This document shows positions 6,654 through 6,692 of a DNA stretch of 6,692 bases, piece by piece. The position numbers and the translations under genes were made by a program. Source of the DNA: Lonsdalea britannica (GTDB lineage: Bacteria > Pseudomonadota > Gammaproteobacteria > Enterobacterales > Enterobacteriaceae); NCBI RefSeq assembly GCF_946477055.1, contig NZ_CAMKXG010000194.1:1-6692 (forward strand). Direction: 5' to 3'. The notes beneath the pieces are model-generated. The model made no database searches and was not told the DNA's origin. It worked only from the letters and a program-made list of their open reading frames with translations. Within the stretch, counting starts at the first letter, position 1, and each line of letters starts with the position of its first letter.

Positions 6654-6659
6654 ATTATA
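6654..6659 (-). promoter_or_regulatory. Putative -10 box of the yicC promoter
   Basis: The minus strand reads TATAAT exactly here, about 31 bases before the yicC ATG, giving a short leader of roughly 25 bases. At 17-base spacing the -35 position reads TATCAT (6677-6682), a poor match to TTGACA, so the promoter may be weak or activator-dependent. The call rests mostly on the perfect -10 and its location. Confidence 0.5.
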
Positions 6660-6692
6660 ACGTTGCGGGATACGTCATGATAGCAAAAGCGG

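Noticed and set aside
1..6692. tRNA genes, CRISPR arrays, integrase attachment sites
   Set aside because: No cloverleaf, no regularly spaced repeats, and no integrase gene or direct repeats flanking the cassette were seen.

Overview
The window looks like enterobacterial chromosome (Escherichia/Klebsiella/Enterobacter-type). At the right edge is a full-length yicC on the minus strand, GC-rich and very close to the E. coli protein as I remember it. Left of it is about 4.7 kb of visibly more AT-rich plus-strand DNA that reads as an acquired accessory cassette. A decayed IS3-family insertion sequence separates the two.

Layout. (1) 15-1301: radical SAM/SPASM peptide-modifying enzyme; its true start may lie left of the window. 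(2) 1348-1524: a 58-codon gene with a good ribosome binding site. It encodes a charged leader followed by a short Cys-Cys/Gly-rich tail ending in Trp, and is the likely RiPP (ribosomally made, post-translationally modified peptide) precursor. (3) 1558-1583: a perfect 11-bp inverted repeat with a UCCG tetraloop, between precursor and exporter. (4) 1607-3430: ABC exporter with fused membrane and ATPase domains and no C39 leader peptidase domain. (5) 3427-4668: S8 (subtilisin/kexin-like) protease without a signal peptide, overlapping the exporter by ATGA. (6) 4821-5643: IS3-family transposase remnant with several deletions, frameshifts and stops. (7) 5710-5731: rho-independent terminator for yicC. 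(8) 5759-6622: yicC, with a consensus -10 box just upstream at the right edge.

How the genes fit together (inference). The four left-hand genes form a compact same-strand biosynthetic operon. The radical SAM enzyme would modify the peptide tail, the cytoplasmic S8 protease would remove the leader, and the ABC protein would export the product and perhaps give self-protection. The intergenic hairpin would keep precursor mRNA in excess over exporter and protease mRNA. No second precursor and no separate immunity gene are visible, although more genes could lie left of base 1. I do not recognise the precursor tail as any RiPP family I know, so this is the part of the window most likely to be undescribed. 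The chemistry of the modification cannot be read from the sequence.
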